The notes beneath the pieces were generated by a model that was given only the letters and a program-made list of their open reading frames with translations, was not told where the DNA came from and ran no database searches. Position numbers and translations under genes: made by a program. A stretch of 64,000 nucleotides of DNA from Cribrihabitans marinus (lineage in GTDB: Bacteria; Pseudomonadota; Alphaproteobacteria; Rhodobacterales; Rhodobacteraceae): assembly GCF_900109035.1 (NCBI RefSeq), contig NZ_FNYD01000001.1, positions 124,001 through 188,000 of the forward strand, written 5' to 3'. Below, piece by piece: positions 1 to 9,425 of the stretch; position 1 is the first letter of the stretch; the number at the start of each line of letters is the position of its first letter.

Positions 1-754
1 CGGGATGCTCGCTGTCGGTGTTCATCGTCCAGTGCATCGGGAACAGGCGCAGCGACCCGCGCACATAGTCCCGCGACCAGGTGCGCGAGATGGCGAAACC
101 GTCCAGAAGGTTGGCCCGGCCCCGGTCGAGGATGTGCGAGAACCGGTCCTGCAGATCCCAGCACGAGATGAAATCCATCACGTCATCGCCGCCCAGAAGG
201 TGGAAATTGCTGACATCCTGGCCGGGGATCATGTTGAAATCGCCCATCAGCATCAGTGTGTGGTGGCCCAGGCCTGGCGTGTCGCGCACGGTCGAGAGGT
301 ACTGCCCGATCACCGCACATTGGCTGTCGCGCAGGACCTGGTCGGCCTTGTCGCGGCCCGATTTCAGGTGCACGCCGACCACCACGGCCTTGAACCCGCC
401 GATGCGGACCCGGGCGGCCAGGGCCAGCCGTCCGTCGGCGTAGGCCCCGTTCGAGCCCGGGATAAACCCGATGTCGGTCAGCTCGACGCCCGGTTTGTAG
501 AGAAAGCCGATGTTGAGATGCGAGGCCGGCTGCGGCAGGATCGCCACCTGGTAGGCGACGCCATAGTCATCGCGCAGACGGTCGGCCAGATTCTGGATAT
601 GCTCGATCGGGCGCACTTCGACCAGCGTGACCAGTTCGGCATCGAGCAGCGCCAGCCCTTCGGCCTGCCGGGCGGCGCGGGTGTCCGAGGTGGTCTGGAA
701 CCCGGCCAGGTTCCACACCGCGACCCGGGCGATGGCATGTTGGAACTGCGGCAT
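1..754 (-). CDS. Endonuclease/exonuclease/phosphatase (EEP) family protein, 3' end outside the window
   Basis: The frame opens with ATG at 754 and runs off the left edge, giving at least 251 residues. The N-terminus (IARVAVWNLAGFQ) and the LMGDFNMIPGQDV block with Asp and Asn are the usual metal and phosphate-binding landmarks of the EEP fold. A GVHLKSGRDKAD stretch carries the conserved catalytic-region His. EEP members cut nucleic acids or phosphoesters; the substrate cannot be assigned. No signal peptide is evident. It is the last visible gene of a long minus-strand series and lies 74 bases after the Ala-tRNA editing gene. Confidence 0.8.
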   Translation of the reverse strand, partial: MPQFQHAIARVAVWNLAGFQTTSDTRAARQAEGLALLDAELVTLVEVRPIEHIQNLADRLRDDYGVAYQVAILPQPASHLNIGFLYKPGVELTDIGFIPGSNGAYADGRLALAARVRIGGFKAVVVGVHLKSGRDKADQVLRDSQCAVIGQYLSTVRDTPGLGHHTLMLMGDFNMIPGQDVSNFHLLGGDDVMDFISCWDLQDRFSHILDRGRANLLDGFAISRTWSRDYVRGSLRLFPMHWTMNTDSEHP

Positions 755-828
755 GGCGGGCCCTTTGCGTCGGGGAATCCGGTGCCAGCATGACACAACC
801 GCAAGGCGCAATCCAGCGCGGGCGTGGC

Positions 829-1548
829 TCAGCCCAGGTGCAGGTAGACGCGGCGGTTCTGGCGCCCCTTCTTCTCGATCCTGCCGAGGCGGATCCGGCC
901 GATCTCACCCGTGCGCGCGACATGGGTGCCGCCGCAGGGCTGCAGGTCGACCTGGTCCGCGCCCTGCCCGATCCGGATCAGGCGGACCCGGCCCGCACCG
1001 CGCGGGGGCTGGACAGACATCGTCTTGACCAGGCCGGGATTGGCGTCCAGCTCGGCCTCGGTGATCCAGTCCTCGGTCACCGGCAGGTCACGGTCGATCA
1101 GCACCTGCAGGCGCGCCTGCAGCGCCGCCTTGTCGTCCGGCGCCTCGGGCATGTTGAAATCCAGCCGCCCCTTGTCGGCGCCGACCGATCCGCCGGTGAC
1201 CTCGAGCGGGATCACCACGGACAGTAGGTGCAGCGCGGTGTGAACCCGCATGTGGCCAAGGCGCCGGTCCCAGTCGATTGTCTGCGCCACGGAGGTCCCA
1301 ACCGGCGGCGGGGCATCGTCGCCGGCCGGCATCAGCACGATGGCGCCGTCCTCGCCCTTGACGGCGGCTGCCACTTCGAACCGGCCGCCGTCCCAGTCCA
1401 GTGCGCCACTGTCGCCCGGCTGGCCGCCTCCGGTCGGGTAGAACAGCGCACGGTCGAGAATGACGCCGCCCTCATCGGTACGGGCCAGAACCGTCCCCGT
1501 CGCCTGACGGCCATAGGGATCCCTGAGGTAAAGCGGCTCAGATCTCAT
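829..1548 (-). CDS. Alanyl-tRNA editing protein (AlaX family)
   Basis: This 239-residue protein is a stand-alone relative of the alanyl-tRNA synthetase editing domain, which removes mischarged Ser or Gly from tRNA-Ala. The Zn-binding residues are visible as HTALH (His103, His107) and CGGTH (Cys205, His209). The GGGQPGDSG segment near residue 40 is the second conserved block. Its length suits the medium AlaX-M type. The start ATG follows GAGGGC and overlaps the last 11 bases of the mechanosensitive channel gene, so the two are probably translationally coupled. Confidence 0.9.
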   Translation of the reverse strand: MRSEPLYLRDPYGRQATGTVLARTDEGGVILDRALFYPTGGGQPGDSGALDWDGGRFEVAAAVKGEDGAIVLMPAGDDAPPPVGTSVAQTIDWDRRLGHMRVHTALHLLSVVIPLEVTGGSVGADKGRLDFNMPEAPDDKAALQARLQVLIDRDLPVTEDWITEAELDANPGLVKTMSVQPPRGAGRVRLIRIGQGADQVDLQPCGGTHVARTGEIGRIRLGRIEKKGRQNRRVYLHLG

Positions 1549-3982
1549 CGCCCTCGCCCTGATCGAGATCGGACTCGGTCATGCCCACGGGACGGGATTT
1601 CTGCCGGTCGCCCGAGGCGGTGGCATTGTCTTCGTCCGCGACCGGCGCCGTGTCCTCGCGCCCGGTGCGCAGCACCTCGGGGTTGCGCAGCCACAGGTCG
1701 CGCTGCGCGAACGGAATCTCCAGGCCGGCCTCGGCAAAGCGCTTCGCGATGTCGTGGTTCATGTCCGACTTCACCGACAGCACCCAGTTGACGTCGCGCA
1801 GCACCGCGCGGATCTCGAAATCCAGGCTGTCCGCGCCGAAGCCCTGGAACACGACCGAGGGTGCGGGGTTGGCCAGGACCATCGGGTGGTCATTGGCGAT
1901 CTCGTCCAGGATCTTCTCGACCTGCCGGGTGTCCGAGCCGTAGGCCACGCCCACCGGAACGATCACACGGCCCACGGTGTTGCCGCGGGTATAATTGGTG
2001 ACCGAACCCGAGATCAGGTCCGAGTTCGGAATGATGACGTCGCTGCGGTCGAAGGTCTCGATCCGGGTCGAGCGTACCGAGATGTCGCGGACATATCCCA
2101 TCTGCCCGTTCACGTCGATCCAGTCGCCCTTGGAGATCGGGCGCTCGATCAGCAGGATGATACCAGAGACGAAATTCGACACGATGGTCTGCAGGCCGAA
2201 ACCGATACCCACGGACAGGGCACCGGCGACGATGGCCAGCGACGACAGGTCAAAACCCGCCCAGGTGATTGCGATCACGGCCGCCAGGAAGATCCCGACA
2301 TAGCCGGTGCCGGCAACGATGGCGTTCTGCCCGCCGGGATCGATGCGCGTCTTGGGCAGGAGCGAGGCGCGCAGCCCGCCCTGCAACAGGCGGGTCAGCG
2401 TATAGCCCACGGCAAAGACGACCACAAAAACCATGAAATTGCTGGGCGATATGGTGACCCCGCCAATGTCGAACCCGGCCATCAGGCGCGACCACATCTC
2501 GGTCAGGTCCGCCTCGCGCGCGCCCCAGTAGAGCGCCAGGAGCGGCAAAGCCAGGGCGGCAAGGACAAAGCCCACCATGACCGAGAACAGCGACTCGCGC
2601 GCCGAGTCCCCCTTGCGGGTGATCCACCCGTAGAGGTTGGTCAGGAACCGGTGCACGATCACCAGTGCTGCGATCAGAGCAAGCGACTTGACCGACGGGT
2701 AGACGATGGCCTCGGCGGCAAACACATACCCGGCCGCGGCCAGAACCGGAGACAGCGCGCCGAGGATGAACAGGATCCTGCGCACCAGTTCCGCGGCACT
2801 TCCAAAACCGGGAAGCGCGCCGTCATCGTCGTCACCCTCCTCGGCGGCTTCGCGCAGGCCGCGGCGGCGGATCTGCAGCAGCCGCAGCAGGAGCAGCCCC
2901 GTCACCAGGATCACCGGGAAGGCGATTACCGAGCGCGTGGCGTCCGAAATCTGCTCGATCTTCTCGAACAGCTGGACGAATTCGTGCAGCACCAGCATGC
3001 TGGCCAGCAGGCCCACATAGGTCCGCATCTCGATCAGGCGGGCGGGCGACAGGCTGCCCTTCCCGTCGGCCAGCCGCATCACGTAGAGCTGCCGCCAGAT
3101 CCAGTCGAAATAGAAAATGATGGCCGCCCAATAGGGCACGTTTTCCAGGATCAGCGAGCCGCGCACACCCGGAATTCCGCTCAGGAGCGCCGCAACGACC
3201 AGCGCCAGCACGCCCATCCACGGCAGCAGGATCCGCGTGAGCGATACCGCGAAGGTCCACACGCCCGAGCCGTTGCCGCCCAATTGACGCAGGTAGTCGC
3301 CCATGCGCTCGGACCCGCGCCGGCCGAAAGCGATCAGCAGCAAACCCACAACAACCAGTCCAATCAGAACCGGGAGCCGCTCGTTGATCTGCTCGCGGGT
3401 GGTCGCGCTCTTCATGTTCGTCGTGGTTTCGTGCCAGAGCGCCGTCATGGCCTGGCTCACGTCGCCGAAGGCGGTCGGCCAATGCACCGGATTCAGCGGC
3501 GATGGCGCGCGCGACAGGAACTCCTTGGTGTTGCGGCCCCGGATGATCTGGTCGATCTCCGAGATCAGCCCGTTGGCCCGGCTGTGGGCCTCTTCAGAGA
3601 CGACCCGCGGCACCCTCAGCTTGGTCAGCTGTTCGTTGAGGTTTTTCCGAAGCTCGGCGATGTCGGGCGCCTCTGTCTCGCCCTCTTCGGGCGGCGGTCC
3701 CAGCGCATCGATCTGGGCCTGCAGAGTCTCGATGCGCTCGCTGTTCTGCTTGCGGGCCCGGTTGAAGACCTCGCGGTATTCGTCGATATCGGATCGCAAC
3801 TGCTCCAGCGCTGCGCTCGACGCGCGGTCGGCCTCGATCACCGTCTCGGCGCGCTCGGCCAGCTTGAGCCAGTCCTGGTAGTAGTCGCGGTTGCGCTCGG
3901 ACAGCTGCGCATCGGCGGCACCGGCCAGAGCGAATGTCAGGCCGGCAAGCAGGACCAACAGGAGGCGCCGCGCCATTGGCAC
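1538..3982 (-). CDS. DUF3772 / MscS-family mechanosensitive ion channel
   Basis: This 814-residue inner-membrane protein has a signal peptide (ARRLLLVLLAGLTFALA, mature after ADA), a periplasmic helical region, a DUF3772-like segment near residues 140-190, about ten membrane segments, and a C-terminal MscS core near residues 550-770. In the core the pore helix and the cytosolic beta domain (KGDWIDVNGQMGYVRDISV) are easy to recognise. Such channels release solutes on hypo-osmotic shock. The charged tail is typical. GTG at 3982 has GAGG nine bases upstream; ATG at 3976 is the alternative. It lies one base after cysK. Confidence 0.88.
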   Translation of the reverse strand: MPMARRLLLVLLAGLTFALAGAADAQLSERNRDYYQDWLKLAERAETVIEADRASSAALEQLRSDIDEYREVFNRARKQNSERIETLQAQIDALGPPPEEGETEAPDIAELRKNLNEQLTKLRVPRVVSEEAHSRANGLISEIDQIIRGRNTKEFLSRAPSPLNPVHWPTAFGDVSQAMTALWHETTTNMKSATTREQINERLPVLIGLVVVGLLLIAFGRRGSERMGDYLRQLGGNGSGVWTFAVSLTRILLPWMGVLALVVAALLSGIPGVRGSLILENVPYWAAIIFYFDWIWRQLYVMRLADGKGSLSPARLIEMRTYVGLLASMLVLHEFVQLFEKIEQISDATRSVIAFPVILVTGLLLLRLLQIRRRGLREAAEEGDDDDGALPGFGSAAELVRRILFILGALSPVLAAAGYVFAAEAIVYPSVKSLALIAALVIVHRFLTNLYGWITRKGDSARESLFSVMVGFVLAALALPLLALYWGAREADLTEMWSRLMAGFDIGGVTISPSNFMVFVVVFAVGYTLTRLLQGGLRASLLPKTRIDPGGQNAIVAGTGYVGIFLAAVIAITWAGFDLSSLAIVAGALSVGIGFGLQTIVSNFVSGIILLIERPISKGDWIDVNGQMGYVRDISVRSTRIETFDRSDVIIPNSDLISGSVTNYTRGNTVGRVIVPVGVAYGSDTRQVEKILDEIANDHPMVLANPAPSVVFQGFGADSLDFEIRAVLRDVNWVLSVKSDMNHDIAKRFAEAGLEIPFAQRDLWLRNPEVLRTGREDTAPVADEDNATASGDRQKSRPVGMTESDLDQGEGDEI

Positions 3983-3983
3983 G

Positions 3984-5018
3984 TCAGGTGTCCTCGAACA
4001 CGCCGGGGATCGAGCGCGGCGCTTCGGTCATCCAGTCCGGCACCGGCAGCTCCTTCTCGCGCAGGAAGTCGGGATTGAAGAGCTTGGACTGATAGCGCGT
4101 GCCATAGTCGCACAGGATGGTCACGATGGTGTGGCCCGGCCCCAGCTCACGCGCCAGGCGCACCGCGCCGGCGATGTTGATCGCGGTCGAGCCGCCCTGG
4201 ACCAGCCCCTCGTGACGCAGCAGGTCGAACACATAGGGCAGCGCCTCGGTGTCGCTCACCTGCCAGGCGAAATCGGGCGTGAACCCTTCCAGGTTGCGCG
4301 TGATCCGCACCTGCCCGATCCCCTCGGCGATCGAGCCGCCCTCGGTCTTCAACTCGCCGGTGGTGTAGTAGGAATAGAGCGCGGCGCCCATCGGGTCGGC
4401 CAGACCGATCTTGACGCCCTTGGGCTGCAGCACCTCGGCCACTCCCGCCAGGGTGCCGCCCGAGCCCACGGCGCAGACGAACCCGTCGACCTTGCCGCCG
4501 GTCTGCTCCCAGATCTCGGGACCGGTGGTTTCCACATGCGCCTGCCGGTTGGCCACGTTGTCGAACTGGTTGGCCCAGATCGCGCCGTTGGGCTCGGACT
4601 CGTTGAGCTGTTCGGCCAGGCGGCGAGAGTAATGCACGAAGTTGTTGGGGTTGCGATAAGGCGCCGCCGGCACCTGCACCAGCTGTGCGCCCGCCAGGCG
4701 CAGCATGTCCTTCTTTTCCTCGGACTGGGTTTCGGGGATCACGATCACCGTCTTGAATCCCATCGCCGCACCCACCAGCGCCAGGCCGATCCCGGTATTG
4801 CCGGCCGTGCCCTCGACGATCACGCCGCCGGGCTTGAGCGCGCCGCGCGCCAGCGCGTCACGGATGATATAGAGCGCCGCCCGGTCCTTGACCGATTGGC
4901 CGGGATTCATGAATTCCGCCTTGCCCAGGATCTCGCACCCGGTTTCCTCGCTGACCTGGCGCAGCCGGATCAGAGGTGTGTTGCCGACCGCGTCGGCCAG
5001 GTCGCGTGCGATGCGCAT
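3984..5018 (-). CDS. cysK: Cysteine synthase A
   Basis: This PLP enzyme of 344 residues makes cysteine from O-acetylserine and sulfide. The PLP lysine lies in MNPGQSVKDRAA (Lys44), the phosphate loop is EGTAGNTGIGLA, and PETQSEEKKDM follows. It is somewhat longer than the roughly 310-residue enterobacterial CysK because of its C-terminal part. The start ATG follows AAGGGGG. It is preceded by trgA and trgB, the arrangement described in Rhodobacter sphaeroides as a tellurite-resistance locus, where cysteine supply helps cope with tellurite and oxidative stress. Confidence 0.93.
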   Translation of the reverse strand: MRIARDLADAVGNTPLIRLRQVSEETGCEILGKAEFMNPGQSVKDRAALYIIRDALARGALKPGGVIVEGTAGNTGIGLALVGAAMGFKTVIVIPETQSEEKKDMLRLAGAQLVQVPAAPYRNPNNFVHYSRRLAEQLNESEPNGAIWANQFDNVANRQAHVETTGPEIWEQTGGKVDGFVCAVGSGGTLAGVAEVLQPKGVKIGLADPMGAALYSYYTTGELKTEGGSIAEGIGQVRITRNLEGFTPDFAWQVSDTEALPYVFDLLRHEGLVQGGSTAINIAGAVRLARELGPGHTIVTILCDYGTRYQSKLFNPDFLREKELPVPDWMTEAPRSIPGVFEDT

Positions 5019-5096
5019 GGTGCCCCCTTATGTCACGTGACCCTGATGTAGCCCCCTGCCCGCGCAACCTCAAGCCAAGACCTGAGGCGCCCGCGT

Positions 5097-6215
5097 TCAA
5101 CCGCCGGCGCGCAGGCGGTCGCGGTGACGGGCCAGCCAGTTGGCCAGAGCGACCAGCGGCATGTCGTTGACCTCGAACGCATCGAGACGCCGCATGAGGT
5201 CCGCGAAGGGCACGATCGCGCTGCGGATATCCTCGCCCTCGCTCTCCACCCCGCCGTTTTCGGTGGTCTCGGTCAGATCGGCCAGACCGACGAACAGGTG
5301 CAGGAATTCGGTCGAGGATCCGGTGGAGGAATAGGCCCGGCCCGCAGGCTCCAGCCGCCCCAGTTCCAGGTGCGCCTCTTCCAGCGCCTCGCGGCGGGCG
5401 GCCTGCTCGGGCGTCTCGCCGGGATCGACCATGCCGGCCACGGGCTCCCAGATCCAGGGCGCCGGGTCGCCGATCATGTAGACCGGGGCGCGGAACTGCT
5501 CGACCAGAAGAACCGTGTCGCGGACCGGATCATAGGGCAGAACCACCGCCGCCTGCCCCTGCATCAAGGCGGCGCGGGTCAGTCGCTCGGTCAAACCGCC
5601 GCTGTTGCGCCGGTGGCGGAGCTCTATCTCGTCCAACCCGAAATAGTTCAGATAGGCGCGGTCGTGGCGATCGACCACAACATCGCGCGCAAAGTCGCGC
5701 TCAGGGTCGGCAGGTCGCGCCTCGGCCGCCAGCCGCGCCGCGGCGCGGGTCCGGATGGCCGGAAAGCTGCGCGCGATCTCGGCGGCGCTGCGTCGGCCGA
5801 AGAACGCCATGACCTCGCGCGCGGCGTGCAATGTCATCGGCCCCCAATCCCGCACCCAGTCCTCGAGCACCCAGGGTGGACCGGCGGGATACTTGCCCTC
5901 GGGCGGGAAGAAGACCCGCGCCTGCGCCTCGGTGCCGTCGTCCCGCCGCACGGTGCAGATGCGCAGGTCATAGTCGAACCCGCCCTCGTAATAGGCCAGC
6001 CGCGCCAGGTCGGTTTCGGACAGGTCGCGGACAAGCAGACCCCGGGCACTTGCCTCGGGATCGGCCACGATCATCGGAAAGGGCTGGTCGCGCACGCTCA
6101 GAACCGCGTGGCCGGGCAATGCGACCTCGGCCATGTCGACCTCGGCCGCGGGTCGACCCAGGACGATCTCCAGCAGCGGGGCAAAGCACAACGTGCCGTA
6201 AAAAGCCAGGTCCAT
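5097..6215 (-). CDS. trgB: Gamma-glutamylcyclotransferase-like / Nudix hydrolase fusion (TrgB-like)
   Basis: This is a two-domain protein of 372 residues. Residues 1-150 begin with a YGTL motif and contain YYEGGFDYD (Glu77), as in the GGCT/AIG2-like fold. Residues 175-370 form an ADP-ribose-pyrophosphatase-type Nudix domain with the full box GX5EX7REXXEE at 261-286. It should hydrolyse ADP-ribose or a related nucleotide sugar; the function of the GGCT half is unknown. The start ATG follows AGGAGC. The gene sits between trgA and cysK, as in the Rhodobacter tellurite locus, which supports the name TrgB. Confidence 0.85.
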   Translation of the reverse strand: MDLAFYGTLCFAPLLEIVLGRPAAEVDMAEVALPGHAVLSVRDQPFPMIVADPEASARGLLVRDLSETDLARLAYYEGGFDYDLRICTVRRDDGTEAQARVFFPPEGKYPAGPPWVLEDWVRDWGPMTLHAAREVMAFFGRRSAAEIARSFPAIRTRAAARLAAEARPADPERDFARDVVVDRHDRAYLNYFGLDEIELRHRRNSGGLTERLTRAALMQGQAAVVLPYDPVRDTVLLVEQFRAPVYMIGDPAPWIWEPVAGMVDPGETPEQAARREALEEAHLELGRLEPAGRAYSSTGSSTEFLHLFVGLADLTETTENGGVESEGEDIRSAIVPFADLMRRLDAFEVNDMPLVALANWLARHRDRLRAGG

Positions 6216-6242
6216 CGGCCCGATGCTCCTATGCGCGCGGGG

Positions 6243-6683
6243 TCAGCGCCACTGGCGCCAGGCGAATTCGGTCGCCAGACCGCTTATCACGCCGCCGATC
6301 AGCAGGGTCATCAGGATGGTGACGGTCATGGTCGCAAAGCCGTATTCGATGCCGATCTTGAAACTGTCCAGTATGGCCTCGAACGGGCCGTCATAGCGGT
6401 TGCGCAGCGCGTTCTGGACCATCGCATAGACACCCTGCACGAACAGCCCCCAGAACAGCAGCGCCACGACGCCGGTCAGCCCGTTGTTGACAGCGGCGCC
6501 CCAGCCCTTGCCGGCCCGCTTGCCCATCACGATCCAGCCGCAAAGCACGCCCAGCAGGATGTTGACATAGGTGAAATACCCGAAATCGGTGATCTCCTCC
6601 ATCACGGCCATCACCTGGCCCGACACGATGAAGGCGATCAGCGCCAGGCTCACGGCGGCAACAAGGCGTGCAGCGTCGGGCAT
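6243..6683 (-). CDS. trgA: TrgA family membrane protein
   Basis: A small 146-residue integral membrane protein with four predicted helices near residues 5-27, 38-55, 66-88 and 112-135. Position and size match TrgA, which with TrgB contributes to high-level tellurite resistance in R. sphaeroides. Its biochemical role is not known. No catalytic motif is visible. The gene lies 16 bases after cfa and 27 bases before trgB, so it should be co-transcribed with them. The Shine-Dalgarno is weak (GAGACAATCCAGA before ATG). Confidence 0.82.
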   Translation of the reverse strand: MPDAARLVAAVSLALIAFIVSGQVMAVMEEITDFGYFTYVNILLGVLCGWIVMGKRAGKGWGAAVNNGLTGVVALLFWGLFVQGVYAMVQNALRNRYDGPFEAILDSFKIGIEYGFATMTVTILMTLLIGGVISGLATEFAWRQWR

Positions 6684-6699
6684 TCTGGATTGTCTCTGC

Positions 6700-7908
6700 T
6701 CAGTTGGGTCTTGCCACGGTCACTTGTCTCACGTCGCAGCATCCCGTGTCAAAGGCGGCACCGCAAGAGGTGAGGTAGAAATTCCACATCCTGCGGAACC
6801 GCTCGTCAAAGCCCAGGGCGGCGATCCGGTCCCATTGCTCGTTGAAGGTCTCGTGCCAGCGCCGCAGCGTCAGGTCATAGCTCCTGGCGAATTCCTTGTG
6901 CCGGACATAATCCAGTCCGGCGCGGCCAACCTGCTCGCGCAACACCGAGGGCGATGGCAGCATGCCGCCGGGAAAGATGTATTTCTGAATGAAGTCGATG
7001 CCGTTGCGATAGATCTCCCAGCGGCGATCGGCCACGGTGATGATCTGCAATGTCGCGCGCTTGCCGGGCTTCAACCGGTCGCGCACGGTGTCGAAATAGA
7101 CCGGCCAGTATTGCTGTCCCACCGCCTCGAACATCTCGATCGACGCGATGCCGTCATAGCTGCCGCGCTCGTCGCGATAGTCCTGCAATTTCAGCTCGAC
7201 TCTGTCGGAAAGTCCCGCTTTTTCAATGCGCTGCGTGGCATAGTTCAGCTGTTCCTGGCTGATGGTCAGACCAGTCACACGCAGACCGCGCTCGCGCGCC
7301 GCATATTCGGCGAAGCCACCCCATCCGCAGCCGATTTCCAGGATATGATCCCCCGGCTGCGCGCCCATCTCGTCGACCATGCTGGCGTATTTCGCGCTCT
7401 GGGCCTTTTCCAGGCTCTCCTGCCCGGTCTCGAAGATGGCGCTGGAATAGGTCATCGTGTCGTCCAGCCACAGCGCGTAGAAATCGTTCCCCAGATCATA
7501 GTGATGCGCGATGTTCCGGCGCGCCTGGCGCCGGTTGTTGCGGTGCAGCCAGAAGCGCAGGCGCTCATAGGCGCGGGCAAGGGCCTGGCCGGGGAAACTG
7601 TCATAGACGGTCTCGTCGCCCAGATGCACCAGGTCCATGAACGCGCGCAGGTCCGGCGTGCTCCAGTCGCCGTCCATATAGGCGTCGGAAAACCCAAGCT
7701 CGCCCTCGCGAATCAAGCGCGCGAACACCTCGGGGTCGTGGATGTCGATCTGCGCCACCGGACCCGGGTTCGCCCCCTCGGCGCGGAACACCCGCCCGTC
7801 GGGCAGCGCGATGTCGATCCGCCCGGAATTCATCTCTCCGAGCATCCGCATCACATGGGTGAAGTACCTGGGCAGGTTCTTCTGCCCGTCTGTCGATGTC
7901 AGGACCAT
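6700..7908 (-). CDS. cfa: Cyclopropane-fatty-acyl-phospholipid synthase
   Basis: This 402-residue SAM-dependent methyltransferase adds a methylene group to unsaturated acyl chains of membrane phospholipids. The SAM-binding motif LEIGCGWGGFAEYAA, the SIEMFEAVG motif and the IQKYIFPGGMLPS motif are diagnostic of the family. ATG at 7908 is preferred because GGGGAG stands six bases upstream; an in-frame TTG at 7965 has no such site. The gene follows the photolyase by 75 bases and precedes trgA. In Rhodobacter, cfaA and phrA belong to the sigma-E/ChrR singlet-oxygen regulon. Confidence 0.93.
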   Translation of the reverse strand: MVLTSTDGQKNLPRYFTHVMRMLGEMNSGRIDIALPDGRVFRAEGANPGPVAQIDIHDPEVFARLIREGELGFSDAYMDGDWSTPDLRAFMDLVHLGDETVYDSFPGQALARAYERLRFWLHRNNRRQARRNIAHHYDLGNDFYALWLDDTMTYSSAIFETGQESLEKAQSAKYASMVDEMGAQPGDHILEIGCGWGGFAEYAARERGLRVTGLTISQEQLNYATQRIEKAGLSDRVELKLQDYRDERGSYDGIASIEMFEAVGQQYWPVYFDTVRDRLKPGKRATLQIITVADRRWEIYRNGIDFIQKYIFPGGMLPSPSVLREQVGRAGLDYVRHKEFARSYDLTLRRWHETFNEQWDRIAALGFDERFRRMWNFYLTSCGAAFDTGCCDVRQVTVARPN

Positions 7909-7983
7909 CCGCTCTCCCCGTTGCGGCCTGTAGTAAAAGCTAGGCCGATTGTCCGAATCTGGCAAGGTTTCGCGCGACTTGGC

Positions 7984-9405
7984 TCAGAAGTCGCGGTTCT
8001 CGTAGGCGTTCAGCGCCGCCGCGCGGCCGTCGCGCGCGCTGACGATCGGAGCCGGGTAATCGTCGCCCGGAGACATGGCCCAGCTGCGCGGGATCGCGTC
8101 AAAATAGCTGAGCGCCGTCTTGGTCGGGTCCGCCTGCCCCTCGGCGATCCAGCGGCGCCGATAGGTGCCGTCGGGATCGAACTTCTCGGCCTGGGTCTCG
8201 GGATTGAAGACCCGGAAATAGGGCGCGGCATCGGGGCCGGAACCGGCCACCCACTGCCAGCCCATCGCGTTGCTGGCGGGGTCCCAGTCGACCAGGCAAT
8301 CCTCGAACCAGTCCATCCCGACTTTCCAATGCGTCATCAGGTGCTTGGTCAGGTAGCTTGCGACGACCATGCGGGCGCGGTTGTGCATGCGGCCGGTGCC
8401 ATACATCTCGCGCATGGCGGCATCGACAAAGGCCATGCCTGTGCGCCCGCGCTTCCACGCCTTGATCTCGGCCGCACGCTCGTCGGTCTTCCACGGAAAG
8501 CCATCCCAATCGGGCCGCCAGTTGCGGTTGAGCAGTTCGGGCGTGTGATACATCAGGTGATAGGCGAACTCGCGCCAGACCAGTTCCTTGAGGAAATGCT
8601 CGGCCCCCGAGGCGCCCTCTTCGCGGGCGCGCAGCCCCGCCTGCCAGATCCGGCGCGGCCCGATCTCGCCCAGCGACAGGTATTCCGACAGGTTCGAGGT
8701 GGCGTCCAGATCGGGCCGGTTGCGGTCGTTCTTGTAGGTTTCGATGGCGCCGCCGCAGAACCGGTAGAGCCGGTCGAGCGCCGCCTCCTCGCCTGGCGAG
8801 ACATGCGCGCGCACCACCTCGGCCCCCCGGTTCATCGCCGCGCCGAGGCGCCAATCCTCCAGCTTGTCCGATTGCGGCCAGCTCTCGGGCGCGGGGATCT
8901 GCGCCGGGGCACGGTCGGGTGCGGCCACGTCGCGCGACTTCACCGCCCGCCAGAACGGCGAATAGACGCGGTAGGGTTTGCCCTCACCGGTGGAGACGGT
9001 CCAGGGCTCGAACAGCAGGTGGCCGGCAAAGGAGCGGGCGTCGAGCCCGGTCTGCCCCAGCGACTGCTTGATCTCGCTGTCGCGGGCAATCGCGTCGGGA
9101 TCATAGGCCCGGCTCCACCAGATTGCGGTCGCGCCGGTTTCCGCGACCAGCGCGCGCAGGGTCTCCAAAGCGTTGCCGCGACGTAGGATCAGGCGGCTGC
9201 CCTTCTCGTCCAGCCGCGCGGCGAACGCCGCCAGTCCCAGGCCCAGCCGCCATTTCGGCGCGGCGCCCAGGGCATCGACCTGACCGTCGTGGATGAAGAT
9301 TGGGATCACCGGGCGCTTCGTGGCGCAGGCGGCGGCAAAACCGGGATGGTCCGACAGGCGCAGGTCGCGTCGGAACCAGAACAAGATCGGGTTGGAGTCG
9401 CTCAT
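7984..9405 (-). CDS. phrA: Deoxyribodipyrimidine photolyase
   Basis: This 473-residue protein repairs UV pyrimidine dimers with light and FAD. It opens with LFWFRRDLRLSDHPG, the alpha/beta antenna domain start. The FAD domain carries WREFAYHLM, RARMVVASYLTKHLM and ASNAMGWQWVAGSG, which match class I CPD photolyases. ATG at 9405 has GCGAGGGAAG directly upstream and begins SDSNPILF; an upstream TTG at 9423 would add six residues and is rejected. It heads the phr-cfa-trgAB-cysK block behind a TGATCC promoter element. Confidence 0.93.
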   Translation of the reverse strand: MSDSNPILFWFRRDLRLSDHPGFAAACATKRPVIPIFIHDGQVDALGAAPKWRLGLGLAAFAARLDEKGSRLILRRGNALETLRALVAETGATAIWWSRAYDPDAIARDSEIKQSLGQTGLDARSFAGHLLFEPWTVSTGEGKPYRVYSPFWRAVKSRDVAAPDRAPAQIPAPESWPQSDKLEDWRLGAAMNRGAEVVRAHVSPGEEAALDRLYRFCGGAIETYKNDRNRPDLDATSNLSEYLSLGEIGPRRIWQAGLRAREEGASGAEHFLKELVWREFAYHLMYHTPELLNRNWRPDWDGFPWKTDERAAEIKAWKRGRTGMAFVDAAMREMYGTGRMHNRARMVVASYLTKHLMTHWKVGMDWFEDCLVDWDPASNAMGWQWVAGSGPDAAPYFRVFNPETQAEKFDPDGTYRRRWIAEGQADPTKTALSYFDAIPRSWAMSPGDDYPAPIVSARDGRAAALNAYENRDF

Positions 9406-9425
9406 CTTCCCTCGCTTTTTCAAGT

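Noticed and set aside
1754-4078. Long plus-strand open frame opposite the MscS and cysK genes
   Set aside because: It is the antisense shadow of genes with clear domains, with His/Arg/Gln-rich composition typical of reverse frames in high-GC DNA.
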